From: Romanomermis culicivorax
Lineage: Eukaryota; Nematoda; Enoplea; Mermithida; Mermithidae
NCBI GenBank assembly: GCA_963922205.1
Contig: CAWUHX010000070.1
Coordinates: 372,001 to 436,000, forward strand
Length of the DNA: 64,000 bases
Direction: 5' to 3'
Both the position numbers and the translations under genes were made by a program. The notes under the pieces were generated by a model that was given only the letters and a program-made list of their open reading frames with translations, had not been told where the DNA came from and searched no databases. Positions 30,601-36,737 of the stretch are shown piece after piece (the stretch's first letter is position 1; each line of letters begins with the position of its first letter).

Positions 30601-31046
30601 TTTGAAAAAGTAAAAGGCACACTGAATAAAGTTTCCTCACTGTTTTTCATCAGAAATTTCAGAAGAATGAAAAGTAGGTTCAACGAAATTAAATCCTTTA
30701 TGAAAAAAATCATCAGGATACAGTAGAATCAAAAAGAAAAATCCTGAAAATCGCATTCTGCTCATTTGGGATACTTGAGCCACAGATTTCTAGAAAAATC
30801 GTCAATACTAAAAAACGCTGTTCAAGAAAAACTCACTTTGATCAACAACGAAGCCAAATATAAATCCTGATCCTTGGACTCCAATTTCATAACGTATCGG
30901 CCGCCTTCTTGCACAACTTCTTGACCGTGCGACCATTTGATTTTGGGCGGCGGTTGAGCTTCTAAATTGCATTCCATCAACAAATGGCCGTCGGCCGTTT
31001 GTTTGATGCTCGGTTTTTGTGGGAATCTGGGCGCTTTTTTGGGCAT
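503..31046 (-). CDS. unc-22: Twitchin (UNC-22-like), N-terminal ~1,550 residues in 29 exons, runs off the left edge
   Basis: Twitchin is a giant Ig/FN3 protein kinase of the muscle A-band that regulates myosin activity. The exons, read right to left, give Ig1 (residues 1-100), Ig2 (about 103-200), Ig3 (about 215-310), a Lys/Glu-rich linker (to about 498), Ig4 (about 525-622), a Ser/acidic linker, Ig5 (about 785-885), then Ig6 to Ig10, one FN3 domain (about 1390-1488) and the start of Ig11. Diagnostic strings include [22 protein letters not shown] and AKNP, in the order I remember for C. elegans UNC-22. All 28 junctions have GT donors, AG acceptors and matching phase, and the exons total 4,652 nt. 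The kinase domain and remaining repeats must lie beyond position 1. The linker after Ig4 is shorter than I recall for C. elegans, and one FN3 domain appears to be missing. Unseen small exons in the larger introns are possible. Confidence 0.93.
854..965 (-). CDS. unc-22: Twitchin exon 28: end of FN3
   Basis: This exon encodes [42 protein letters not shown] and AKNP are typical FN3 F-G features. The donor is C|GTAAGT, and it splices in phase directly to an Ig exon rather than to a second FN3. Confidence 0.93.
1178..1217. repeat. Interstitial telomere-like GCCTAA repeats
   Basis: Imperfect tandem GCCTAA units (complement TTAGGC, the nematode telomere repeat) lie at 1180-1206 and 1211-1222. The tract is short and degenerate. 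Confidence 0.7.
1415..1745. repeat. MITE family B relative
   Basis: It shares GGAAAACTGTATACTGTAG, GTTATTGAA and TTTGCCG blocks with 46988-47349. The right end, TGCATCAATTATTTCAA, resembles the family terminus GCATCTATCATTTCAAAG. Confidence 0.6.
1860..2300. repeat. Dispersed repeat shared with 52.99-53.40 kb
   Basis: Both segments have GTGTAAATTTTGA, CATGT, CTTTACAC and ATTTGCATA blocks in the same order. The match is diverged, and the element type is unknown. Confidence 0.45.
3266..3339 (-). CDS. unc-22: Twitchin exon 27: FN3 middle
   Basis: This exon encodes [19 protein letters not shown] and TLEFK, the FN3 C-C' region. The acceptor is TTTCAG and the donor is AAG|GTATGT. Confidence 0.94.
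3399..3506 (-). CDS. unc-22: Twitchin exon 26: start of FN3
   Basis: This exon encodes [19 protein letters not shown] and [15 protein letters not shown], the classic FN3 opening (PxxPxGPL, W-x-PP-DDGG). The acceptor is CTCCAG and the donor is G|GTGAAA. Confidence 0.94.
3761..3979 (-). CDS. unc-22: Twitchin exon 25: rest of Ig10
   Basis: This exon encodes [38 protein letters not shown] and APFEMEVR, running to the FN3 boundary. The acceptor is TTCCAG and the donor is G|GTACGT. Confidence 0.94.
4220..4306 (-). CDS. unc-22: Twitchin exon 24: start of Ig10
   Basis: This exon encodes [19 protein letters not shown] and ILKIPYS, as at the start of the matching nematode Ig domain. The acceptor is TTTTCAG and the donor is A|GTCAGT. 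Confidence 0.92.
4370..5600. repeat. Degenerate AGATTCTGAAA-type tandem repeat in a twitchin intron
   Basis: Most of the intron between exons 23 and 24 consists of loosely repeated words such as GATTCTGAAA, AAAGTTCA and GAGATTC at spacings of roughly 15-25 bp. It looks like a decayed minisatellite. No ORF or splice signal is apparent. Confidence 0.65.
5642..5914 (-). CDS. unc-22: Twitchin exon 23: Ig9 in a single exon
   Basis: This exon encodes a full Ig domain: [19 protein letters not shown] with the core Trp, [20 protein letters not shown] and GSCQLTVLE. The acceptor is TTTTAAG, not the usual CAG, and the donor is G|GTAAAA. Confidence 0.94.
6122..6260 (-). CDS. unc-22: Twitchin exon 22: end of Ig8
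   Basis: This exon encodes a basic [12 protein letters not shown] stretch and [20 protein letters not shown], the F-G strands. The acceptor is TTTCAG and the donor is G|GTAATT. Confidence 0.94.
6261..6956. other. Twitchin intron, nothing recognised
   Basis: I see no exon, tandem repeat or inverted repeat in this 696-bp intron. Confidence 0.5.
6957..7232 (-). CDS. unc-22: Twitchin exon 21: end of Ig7 and start of Ig8
   Basis: The exon has 92 codons in phase 0. [16 protein letters not shown] and [10 protein letters not shown] end Ig7; [19 protein letters not shown] and [13 protein letters not shown] begin Ig8. The acceptor is TTCTTAG and the donor is GTG|GTGAGC. Confidence 0.94.
7641..8238. 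mobile_element. 598-bp mariner-like MITE (CAGGGTGAGC termini)
   Basis: The left end is TACAGGGTGAGCAAAAAAAG and the right end is TTTTTTGGCTCACCCTGTA. These form terminal inverted repeats of about 38 bp flanked by TA, as in Tc1/mariner non-autonomous elements. The inverted similarity includes GGCGACTAGTACTGACTTTC against its partner. There is no transposase ORF. A truncated relative lies at 38380-38962. Confidence 0.85.
8451..8590 (-). CDS. unc-22: Twitchin exon 20: first half of Ig7
   Basis: This exon begins [12 protein letters not shown] and contains [19 protein letters not shown], the B-C strands of Ig7. The acceptor is TTCCAG and the donor is GAT|GTGAGT. Confidence 0.94.
8661..8793 (-). 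CDS. unc-22: Twitchin exon 19: second half of Ig6
   Basis: This exon encodes [18 protein letters not shown] and [20 protein letters not shown], an F-G strand pattern typical of twitchin. The acceptor is TCACAG and the donor is G|GTAAAA. Confidence 0.94.
8901..9038 (-). CDS. unc-22: Twitchin exon 18: first half of Ig6
   Basis: The exon has 46 codons in phase 0, with [19 protein letters not shown] and [14 protein letters not shown] giving the B-C strands. The acceptor is TTATAG and the donor is ACG|GTAAGA. Confidence 0.94.
9098..9191 (-). CDS. unc-22: Twitchin exon 17: linker between Ig5 and Ig6
   Basis: This exon encodes [18 protein letters not shown] and [13 protein letters not shown], matching the TEAERRQSLFPG-type linker of nematode twitchin. 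The acceptor is the unusual TTGAAG and the donor is AGA|GTAAGC. Confidence 0.9.
9302..9535. mobile_element. MITE family A copy
   Basis: It begins TATAGTTTGTTTTTTATAAA and ends TTTTATGAAAAACAGACTATA. Length and interior resemble the other family A copies. Confidence 0.8.
10462..10805. mobile_element. MITE family B copy
   Basis: The ends are inverted: TTTTGAAATGGTCGATA at the left and GTCTATCATTTCAAA at the right. Near the right end lies TCGAACCTACTTTTTCG, found inverted at 47.0 kb. Confidence 0.65.
10997..11273 (-). CDS. unc-22: Twitchin exon 16: Ig5
   Basis: This exon encodes [46 protein letters not shown] and the tail [11 protein letters not shown]. The tail after the domain is a strong twitchin signature. 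The acceptor is TTTACAG and the donor is AG|GTGAGG. Confidence 0.94.
11888..12290. repeat. 12-bp AT-only minisatellite, about 33 units
   Basis: The unit TATTATATTTTA is repeated in near-perfect tandem over about 400 bp with a few point variants (G or C). It lies in the intron between twitchin exons 15 and 16. Open frames through it (FILY repeats) are by-products of the 12-bp period and not genes. Confidence 0.95.
12929..13073 (-). CDS. unc-22: Twitchin exon 15: linker end and start of Ig5
   Basis: This exon encodes a helical-looking [20 protein letters not shown], then [15 protein letters not shown] leading into Ig5. The chosen donor is GAAG|GTGGGT; the GTGAGT 14 bp further on would break the phase with exon 16. 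The acceptor is GAATAG. Confidence 0.88.
13074..16244. other. Large twitchin intron without recognised exons
   Basis: This 3.2-kb intron separates linker exons 14 and 15. Apart from a small mariner-like element at 14515-14593 I see no exon. C. elegans twitchin has a longer linker here as I recall it, so a missed low-complexity exon is possible. Confidence 0.5.
14515..14593. mobile_element. 79-bp mariner-like micro-element
   Basis: It begins TACAGGGTGTCCCGAAAATT and ends GATTCAGGACACCCTGTA, with TA at both ends. The termini are typical of mariner elements, and almost nothing lies between them. Confidence 0.8.
16245..16343 (-). CDS. unc-22: Twitchin exon 14: Ser/Arg linker
   Basis: The exon has 33 codons in phase 0 and encodes [19 protein letters not shown] and [17 protein letters not shown] is a likely basophilic kinase site. 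The acceptor is TTTCAG and the donor is AGA|GTAAGT. Confidence 0.82.
17118..17312 (-). CDS. unc-22: Twitchin exon 13: acidic linker (SESISDLPS motif)
   Basis: The exon has 65 codons in phase 0. It is rich in Glu, Ser and Met and contains [10 protein letters not shown] followed by a basic [12 protein letters not shown] recall a near-identical SESISELPS motif in the C. elegans twitchin linker, which supports homology here. The donor is GAT|GTAAGT. Confidence 0.88.
17372..17416 (-). CDS. unc-22: Twitchin exon 12: short linker
   Basis: This 45-bp phase-0 exon encodes [15 protein letters not shown]. It has a good acceptor (GTTTCAG) and donor (GAA|GTAAGT). Support is mainly from the splice sites, so it is less certain than the domain exons. 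Confidence 0.72.
17417..18733. other. Twitchin intron, nothing recognised
   Basis: The sequence is AT-rich. The right part (about 18540-18700) repeats GTGGCTGAAA-like words four or five times. No exon was found. Confidence 0.5.
18734..18777 (-). CDS. unc-22: Twitchin exon 11: short charged linker
   Basis: This 44-bp exon encodes [14 protein letters not shown] after Ig4. The acceptor is TTTTAG and the donor is AAA|GTGAGT. The phases fit both neighbours. Confidence 0.8.
18836..19008 (-). CDS. unc-22: Twitchin exon 10: Ig4 C-terminal half
   Basis: This exon encodes [10 protein letters not shown], then [20 protein letters not shown] and CLLEVEQK, the typical DxGxYxC F-strand and G-strand of an Ig domain. 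The acceptor is TCCTTAG and the donor is T|GTGAGA. Confidence 0.92.
19064..19140 (-). CDS. unc-22: Twitchin exon 9: Ig4 B-C strands
   Basis: This exon encodes [19 protein letters not shown] and TEVTWL, giving the first Ig Cys and the core Trp. The acceptor is TTCTAG and the donor is AA|GTAAAA. Confidence 0.87.
19198..19240 (-). CDS. unc-22: Twitchin exon 8: start of Ig4
   Basis: This 43-bp exon encodes [14 protein letters not shown]. It is supported by phase agreement on both sides, the acceptor CGTCAG and the donor AGG|GTAAAG. Confidence 0.78.
19299..19378 (-). CDS. unc-22: Twitchin exon 7: linker before Ig4
   Basis: This short exon encodes [20 protein letters not shown] and KGRI before Ig4. 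The acceptor is TTCCAG, the donor is GA|GTAAGA, and it ends with two bases of a codon, as exon 8 requires. Confidence 0.82.
19379..21446. other. Twitchin intron with a poly-G repeat element
   Basis: This 2.07-kb intron contains the poly-G element at 20368-20795. ORFs in 19.45-19.95 kb have no recognisable similarity or splice support. Confidence 0.5.
20368..20795. repeat. Poly-G/CCAGCAG dispersed element
   Basis: It has TGCACGTG with a run of nine G at the left, several CCCCAGCAG words, and GTGCATGTGTGG at the right, giving weakly inverted ends. A shorter inverted relative lies at 62429-62535, with ATTGCTGG and a G-run. Confidence 0.6.
21447..22094 (-). CDS. unc-22: Twitchin exon 6: end of Ig3 and Lys/Glu-rich linker
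   Basis: This exon of 216 codons completes Ig3 ([20 protein letters not shown]) and then runs into a highly charged linker. The linker contains a 10-residue unit ([10 protein letters not shown]) repeated about four times, followed by Ala/Ser/Lys-rich sequence with SRSPTPD and RASPKRE, which could be phosphorylated. It probably forms a charged single helix or spacer. C. elegans twitchin also has a basic, Ser-rich linker at this place. The acceptor is TTTTAAG and the donor is TTG|GTGAGT. Confidence 0.92.
21780..21915 (-). repeat. 30-bp coding minisatellite in the twitchin linker
   Basis: About four tandem copies of a 30-bp unit encode [10 protein letters not shown] within the linker of twitchin exon 6. 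The unit length is a multiple of three, so copy-number change keeps the frame open. Confidence 0.85.
22154..22258 (-). CDS. unc-22: Twitchin exon 5: middle of Ig3
   Basis: The exon has 35 codons in phase 0, with the Ig core Trp ([10 protein letters not shown]) and ending YLCKLEIR, the same E-strand ending as Ig2. The acceptor is TTTTCAG and the donor is AGG|GTAATT. Confidence 0.92.
22670..23075. repeat. A/G-rich intron segment
   Basis: The plus strand is strongly purine-biased, with AAAAAGAAAAAG words. It resembles the interior arms of the fold-back elements at 29.5 and 58.1 kb and may be a decayed copy. Confidence 0.4.
24055..24270 (-). CDS. unc-22: Twitchin exon 4: end of Ig2 and start of Ig3
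   Basis: The exon has 72 codons in phase 0. It opens with [17 protein letters not shown] and [11 protein letters not shown] (Ig2 F-G strands), then [14 protein letters not shown] and [12 protein letters not shown] (Ig3 A-B strands). The acceptor is TTTCAG and the donor is AAA|GTAAGA. Confidence 0.93.
24350..24840. repeat. Degenerate AGTTCAATAGTT repeat
   Basis: Loose tandem words such as AGTTCAGAA, GTTGAATAG and AGTTCA recur every 15-25 bp. A similar tract occupies 57.13-58.0 kb. Confidence 0.5.
24842..25829. mobile_element. 988-bp palindromic element, copy 1
   Basis: The ends are TACGGAACAC at the left and TTGTATTCTGTA at the right, with internal inverted arms (TTTATATCTACGGGAACC against GGTTCCCGTATATATAAA; CCGATGGACATATTGG reversed). 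A second copy of equal length lies at 62664-63651. There is no transposase; it is a long-inverted-repeat MITE. Confidence 0.85.
26181..26404 (-). CDS. unc-22: Twitchin exon 3: most of Ig2
   Basis: This exon encodes [17 protein letters not shown], then the first Ig Cys (LLECRV), Trp ([10 protein letters not shown]) and strands up to QLEIR. It is very close to the second Ig domain of nematode twitchin. The acceptor is TTTTAG and the donor is AGG|GTAAAA. Confidence 0.93.
26492..26582 (-). CDS. unc-22: Twitchin exon 2: end of Ig1
   Basis: This exon encodes [16 protein letters not shown] and NINLNFA, the F-G strands of Ig1 with the second Cys. The acceptor is CTCAAG|GAT and the donor is GCAG|GTTCGT. 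It starts in phase 0 and ends with one base of the next codon, matching both neighbours. Confidence 0.93.
26660..27661. mobile_element. 1.0-kb element with CAGGGTTCCTACAC ends
   Basis: It begins CAGGGTTCCTACAC and ends GTGTAGGAACCCTG. The adjacent CACCTGGGAAACTCAGGG and CTGGGAAATTCAGGGAA are also related. CAGGG-type short termini are common in hAT elements, but I see no transposase and no clear 8-bp target duplication. Confidence 0.7.
27858..28290. repeat. 7-bp satellite: GAATTCT block then GAATTTG block
   Basis: A tandem 7-mer array drifts from GAATTCT/GAATGCT (27858-27985) to GAATTTG (28000-28290). Open frames across it (WNLEFGI repeats) follow from the 7-bp unit and are not genes. Confidence 0.9.
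29484..30222. mobile_element. Fold-back element 1 with minisatellite arms
   Basis: The two halves are inverted copies centred near 29818. The outer arms are tandem 15-16-bp units of the GAATCGCTCAxTTGG type (29490-29580 and 30050-30225). Inner arms are pyrimidine-rich on the left and purine-rich on the right, meeting at ATTACAAGTTATTTAAAA and its complement. There is no coding sequence. A larger relative lies at 58094-59546. Confidence 0.85.
30837..31046 (-). CDS. unc-22: Twitchin exon 1: start codon and first part of Ig1
   Basis: This exon encodes residues 1-70, beginning [14 protein letters not shown], which matches the start of nematode twitchin. The Ig strand region LLMECNLEA and a Trp (KIKW) are visible. 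The donor is AAA|GTGAGT. An acceptor, CCGTAG, ends one base upstream of the ATG, so the message is either trans-spliced here or joined to a 5' non-coding exon. Confidence 0.93.
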
Positions 31047-32109
31047 TCTACGGTGGAAAAAAAAAGTTTTTTGGGCGTTCAACAGTACAAATTGAAATGC
31101 AGTAATCTGGAAAGAACATGACGCAGTGAGATTTACATGCTTTAAAGTAGGGATGAAGCACAATTTTGAAATTAGTGACATACAATAGCCTGGAAAAGAT
31201 ATTACGCTCACAGAGTCAGAAATACAAAAAATTGAATTATTTAACTGCTGCGAGTTTTTGCAGAAATTTATTTTGAGGTTCAATATTTCAACTTTATATA
31301 GGAAAAGAGCATAACTCCACAAAGTACAGTAAGCCGAAAAATGGTCGAGTGGGAGTGATATAGTAAACTCACAGGGTTAAAATAATTTTGGAACCTTTGT
31401 TAGTTTTTCACGGGAGATAGGGTAAGTTTAAAATTTTTATTCTGAATCTTAAATTTTTGAAGATATCTAATTATAAATAGAGCATAACTTTTAAACCAGA
31501 AGAAAGGTTGTTGGATGGGAATGTTATAGTAAGCATAAAGATGCAAAATGCAAAAATTGGAGATCAGGAACTTTCGTCACTACGTCGAAGATGTTGTTGT
31601 AAATGCAGTTTTTAATTTATCTTTAACATTCTAATAGGATAATTCTTGATTTTTTGATTTTACTGTAACTTCGCGAAAGATGATCGATTGGGAAAGCAGC
31701 AAATACACAGAGTCACCATGCCATAAATTAGAGTCTTGAAGATTTTTATCAGTTTGTTAAAATAAGATTATGCAAATCAGCATTCCTAATATTTTACTTT
31801 ATATTGGAATCATTTTTCATCTGTTTTGATGTCTAACAGAAGTTCCAAAATTCTTCATTTTATCTCGAGTACTGTAATCCGGAAAACAACAGTTATAGTA
31901 AATATTATTCAGACAAATTGATTCAAATGCAAAAATACGAAATTGTAAAGCTACTGCCAATTCTTCAAAGGAAGAGTATGTAAAATCGTGTTAATTTTTG
32001 CTTTTAATCCTTACTTCACATTATATTGGAATACTGCTTGAAAAATGCTTGAAAATTTGCTCGAAAAATGAAGTCTTTAAAATTTTTGATGAAAAATTAT
32101 GAAAATTTT

Positions 32110-32343
32110 TACATTGTAGTACAAATGTTAAAATCCGGTTTTTCTCAAATATAGAAAGGGGGAAACAAGTAATATTGCAGATTTTCACGATTTTCTGATA
32201 AACATTATGTGACATAGGCCTGCAAATTTGTAAACATACTTTAACCTATATATATATTTGTTGAGCGAAAAATCTTACTACGATTTTTACGATAACTACT
32301 GATTTTTGCCATTTTAGAAGCATTTTATAAAAAAAAGTATATA
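32110..32343. mobile_element. Diverged MITE family A copy
   Basis: The right half ends TTTTAGAAGCATTTTATAAA. The interior CACGATTTTCTGATAAACA and CGAAAAATCTTACTACG match the copy at 48924-49171. The left end is decayed. Confidence 0.6.
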
Positions 32344-32711
32344 TTTTTGTTGAAACTGGGCACAAGCAGCTTTTGAGGTAAAATAATCTGAAAACTGAAT
32401 ATTACACACAGAATGTGCAGAATCTTGACACAAAAAATATCAAATTTCGTTTATCTGATGGTAATCACCCATAAATTATGTAAATTTTAGCTTGATAATT
32501 TATTATTTCAGCTTGTGTTGGAATCGAGCATGAAACCAACAATTTCATGAAATATCCAGAATGGAGGGCAAAGCTCGTCAGCTATGATTGATTCAACGAA
32601 CTTAAACCCATAGGATGAAAATTCAAAAAATTAAGATTCTGAAACTTTTGGTAGTTCTTAAAAGGTGACAATTCAAGGGGGACCATAGTCTCAATATTCC
32701 AGAATGAAAAT

Positions 32712-32962
32712 TATAGTTTGTTTTTTTATAAAATGCTTCAAAATTGAAAATGGAACAAAAATCAACTATGTCGTCAAAATTGAGTACACAAAGCTTTCAC
32801 AGTAGGAATTTGCATTCAAAAAATTGTTAAAGGTTGATTGAATAAGCTCACAATTTTTCAGTCTCACGTGACGAATGGTTTAGCAGAAAACCGTAAAAAA
32901 CTAAAATAGTACTTGCTTTCCACTTTTATAATTTAAAATCATTTCAAGAAAAACAGACTATA
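32712..32962. mobile_element. MITE family A copy
   Basis: It begins TATAGTTTGTTTTTTTATAA and ends TTTCAAGAAAAACAGACTATA without a gene inside. TA flanks both ends. Confidence 0.8.
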
Positions 32963-34351
32963 AGTACACTAATCGAGTTTGAATGTTACAGAAAACTTTA
33001 AAAAATAGAATTCTGGTAGTTCACAGTTCACATTTAGATTCATGCAAATGTTTACCTCGAAGCCCTATAATATCAATTCATATAGAAAATTGATCAATGA
33101 AGAAAAATAAAAATTGTGGTAAATAAATTAATATACAACTAAAAAATAATCGACGTCGATCGCGCGAAATATAATATGCTAATTAAAAATCCTCGAGCTA
33201 ATTATGTCAAAACGTTTGAGTTAATGTTGTGCAGAATCTATAAAATATGATATCTCGCCAAATGAACCAAATTTATGAATTCTGGCAATAGAAAAATTCA
33301 TAGAGAAAAAAATTTAGAATATATGCTCGAAAGACAAATGAATAAAGATATTATTATGGACCAAAAAGATTCGTTTTTCTTTACTCCATATACACATACG
33401 TATACAAAGCGAAAAATTCACAACACCGATGTATACCCAAAACTCTATTTATTTCGGGTAAGAATTTTTAGCATAGAGAGTCTTTTGAGCTTCTCAAAAA
33501 GCTAGAAAGGCGCATTTCCTTATTAAAAGGCCTTTTCTTTTGGGAGAGGATGAATTACTAAAAATCGCCTAGGTAAAAGAAAATTTCGTAGCTTTTGCTC
33601 TTTTAGCTTTTAGCCTAGCCAAGAGTCTCATTTTTTGGAATTTTTAAAAATTGAACGCAAAATTCTCGATGTTAGAGGCGAAGGGGGACGTTTTTCTTAA
33701 TAAGAATTTTGTTCTAGAAAAATTCTCTTGAAGCAATAAACATTCCATGTGTAACTTGTATGACAATGAGCAGCATGCTCTCCCACTCTAAAACACCTTT
33801 CAGCAAATTTTTCGACAAGAAAGAACATTCTGAGCATGGTAATTGGTTTTCGCGATAAACAAGCAAAAAAATTGGAAAAGTGGCCATCTTATGATGTCAA
33901 TGTTCCAACATGCTTTCAGGTTATAGTCTTGCAAACATAACTTGGAAAGGATTTTTTCTGCTTTTCCATAAGCATTATACATAGTGGTTCAGAAAAACTG
34001 ACCCGCCTAAAGGCTTTGTTGTAGAAGTCAAGAATTCGGATTATGTTTCCCACATACCCTATCTTCCTTGGTTCCTTACCCAAAAATTTCAGATTTATAT
34101 CTGCGGTATAACAAGATCTGTACTCATTCAAAACAAACGACTGTTTTTACTTCATTTTAAAAAATTAATCAATCAACAGTTTGGGCTATTGCACTGTAAG
34201 TTTACTGTCGGGATGTTTGACCACGACGAAAACTGAATGGACTAAACTGTGAACGTCTGATGCCTGAACCATCCATGGTTAATTTTGATAACCATGAGCA
34301 AAAATAAAAAAGTAGTGTTTCCTGGAAACTTTACTGTTGTCTCTAACATTC

Positions 34352-35225
34352 CAAAAGAAAAAAGAAAAAGGAAAACAACAGAGAAAAAGGATAAAGAAAA
34401 AAGAAAAGAGAAAAAAGAAAAGAGAAAGAAAAGAGAAAGAAAAGAGAAAGAAAAGAGAAAGAAAAGAGAAAGAAAAGAGAAAGAAAAGAGAAAGAAAAGA
34501 GAAAGAAAAGATAAAGAAAAGATAAAGAAAAGATAAAGAAAAGAGAAAAAAGAAAAGAGAAAAAAGAAAAGAGAAAAAAAGAAAAGAGAAAAAAGAAAAG
34601 AGAAAAAAGAAAAAAGAAAAGAGAAAGAAAAGATAAAGAAAAGAGAAAAAAGAAAAGAGAAAGAAAAGATAAAGAAAAGAGAAAAAAGAAAAGAGAAAAA
34701 AGAAAAGAGAAAAAAGAAAAGAGAAAAAAGAAAAGAGAAAAAAGAAAAGAGAAAAAAGAAAAGAGAAAAAAGAAAAGAGAAAAAAGAAAAAATTAAAGAG
34801 AAAAGAAAACAAGGAAAGACAAAAAAAATAAAAGAGAAAACGGAAAACAGGAAACAAGAAAAATAAAAAAAGAGAAAAAGGAAGGGAAAGAAAAAAAAAG
34901 AAATAAGATAGCAAAACAGAAAAGAGAAAAAAGAAAAGAGAAAAAAGAAAAGAGAAAAAAAGAAAAGAGAAAAAAGAAAAGAGAAAAAAGAAAAAAGAAA
35001 AGAGAAAGAAAAGATAAAGAAAGGAGAAAAAAGAAAAGAGGAAAAAGAAAAGAAAAAAAAGAAAAAGGAAAAGCGAAAGAGGAGGGAACAGAAAAAATAA
35101 AGCAGAAAACAGAAAAAAATAAAAAAATAGAAAAGAACAAAGGGAAAGAAATAAAGATAAGAAAGCAAAGAAAAAAAGAATAGAGCAACAGAAAAATAAT
35201 TAGTACGAAAAGACAGAATAGAAAG
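34352..35225. repeat. 870-bp polypurine (AAAGAGAAAAAAG) minisatellite
   Basis: The plus strand is almost purely A and G over about 870 bp, built from AAAAGAGAAA units of 10-12 bp with rare T. Long ORFs on either strand (KEKRKKRE or FFLFSFFSFLF) are composition artefacts. Confidence 0.95.
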
Positions 35226-36431
35226 AGAAAAACATAAGTAATGTTGCTTAGGACGTTTGAGTCTTGCTCTATTTTATTTTTTTTTCTTCTGAGTCATGTG
35301 TTCAACCTACATGCTGCAGTTTTGTCATTAATGTTTTATCACGGCTACATTGAACTATCGAAAATTGCGGTAAACTATCGTTTTTAATGTTGCCTGCAGG
35401 TCAAGTTTTAAAAGATCCTTGGCAAACTCAGTGCACGTTGGAAGTTCATTGAAAATTGAACTGAAAATCACGTTTCACATATCAGAATAATTGCTTCATG
35501 ACTTGTTTATACGTTTTAATGATTCTGGTACGAACTACCTACAGAACTGGAAATATGTGAGTTTACTACGAACTCTTGAGGTTTTTGGTTCAAAAAATTC
35601 GGCAATAAAATATTTCAGTCAATTTATTCCCAAGCTTATGAAAAGCATATCAAGAATCTGCTAAAAATTTGTTGTCATTTTTATGGATGCTGCTGGAGAT
35701 TTAATATATAAAAAAATATTCGACACTTTTACGAGTCAAACATTCTCATAGAGTCACGTGACCACTACAAAAAAGTGGATTCCGCTAGAATATAAACATG
35801 GATGGTGTAGAATTCTTGAAATTTGTCATTTTTGTGAGTTAATATGCAACTTTGTTGTACAAAACAATTTTCTGCTAAAAAGCACATTCGAAGCGTCATA
35901 TCTAGTAAAAACTTTGTGTTTACTATCATATAGCTAGACAACAATCATATTCTACGAATATTTTCATCATCTTGTCGTCCAGAAACGCAAAATAAGTGCC
36001 GAAAAGACAAACGCGTACAAAAAATAGAAATGACCTTTCGATCTAACAATCATACAAAGATATGCATAGAAAATTCTAAAAACAAATCTAACAGTATAGC
36101 AGTTTAATTTTTGAAACGCATGGAAATTGAATCTCTGCAGATCGATCCTTCTACAGATGAAACTGGTTGTCAGGTTTTGTTCTTCAGAGAGCCCATCTTT
36201 TTCTGATCATTTCATACTCATAGTCATGTTCATAAAAATGATCCAGATCAGTTTGTTGATGCAAAGCTCATTCAATTCAAAATGAACTATACACATTTGA
36301 AAAGTTTGTGAATCTTTAAAATTTATAAATTCGAATGATCATCAGGAAATGGTACCGTTCAATGTGACCAAGAATTAAAAAATAATAATTTTGTGATCGT
36401 ATCTCTTCCACACCAAATTCTTTCGAGCAGC

Positions 36432-36737
36432 TCATGATCGCGGTTGATCTTTGGGCAAATAAATTTTGCCTTGTGGATGTGAATCTTGCTGAACTTTCGG
36501 ATTATTGTTGCTCGACGGTTGATCAACGTTCCCTTGATTATCTCCGTCATCTACGTTGTTTTTGCCTCCTTTCTTCTTCTTTTTGTGCCCAGGTCGTTGA
36601 GTGGTCGTCGATGATGATTTCTTTTTAGACGATTTGGTTTCGTTTATAGGCCTAGTATTCAAAAGCACGACCCTACCGGCGCCGGCGCCGTCGACCACGG
36701 CTGGTTGCTGAACGGGAGCCGCTTTTGCTGACAGTTG
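36432..36737 (-). CDS. Exon 5 of the secreted Pro/Gln-rich gene: basic C-terminus and stop
   Basis: This exon encodes QLSAKAAPVQQPAVVDGAG, GRVVLLNTRP, a Ser/Thr run, HKKKKKGGKNN, then GKIYLPKDQPRS and a TGA stop at 36432-36434. The acceptor is TTTTTAG. No canonical AATAAA was found close downstream. Confidence 0.83.
   Translation of the reverse strand, partial: QLSAKAAPVQQPAVVDGAGAGRVVLLNTRPINETKSSKKKSSSTTTQRPGHKKKKKGGKNNVDDGDNQGNVDQPSSNNNPKVQQDSHPQGKIYLPKDQPRS

Larger units (their letters stand above)
31047..36431. other. Intergenic region between twitchin start and the next minus-strand gene
   Basis: This 5.4-kb region upstream of twitchin should hold its promoter, but no motif is clear. 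It contains two family A MITEs and the purine tract. No supported coding exon was found. Confidence 0.6.

Noticed and set aside
34242-35188. 308-residue Phe/Leu/Ser-rich minus-strand ORF and Lys/Glu ORFs on the plus strand
   Set aside because: They come from a polypurine tract; several frames on both strands are open and no splice or start context supports a gene.
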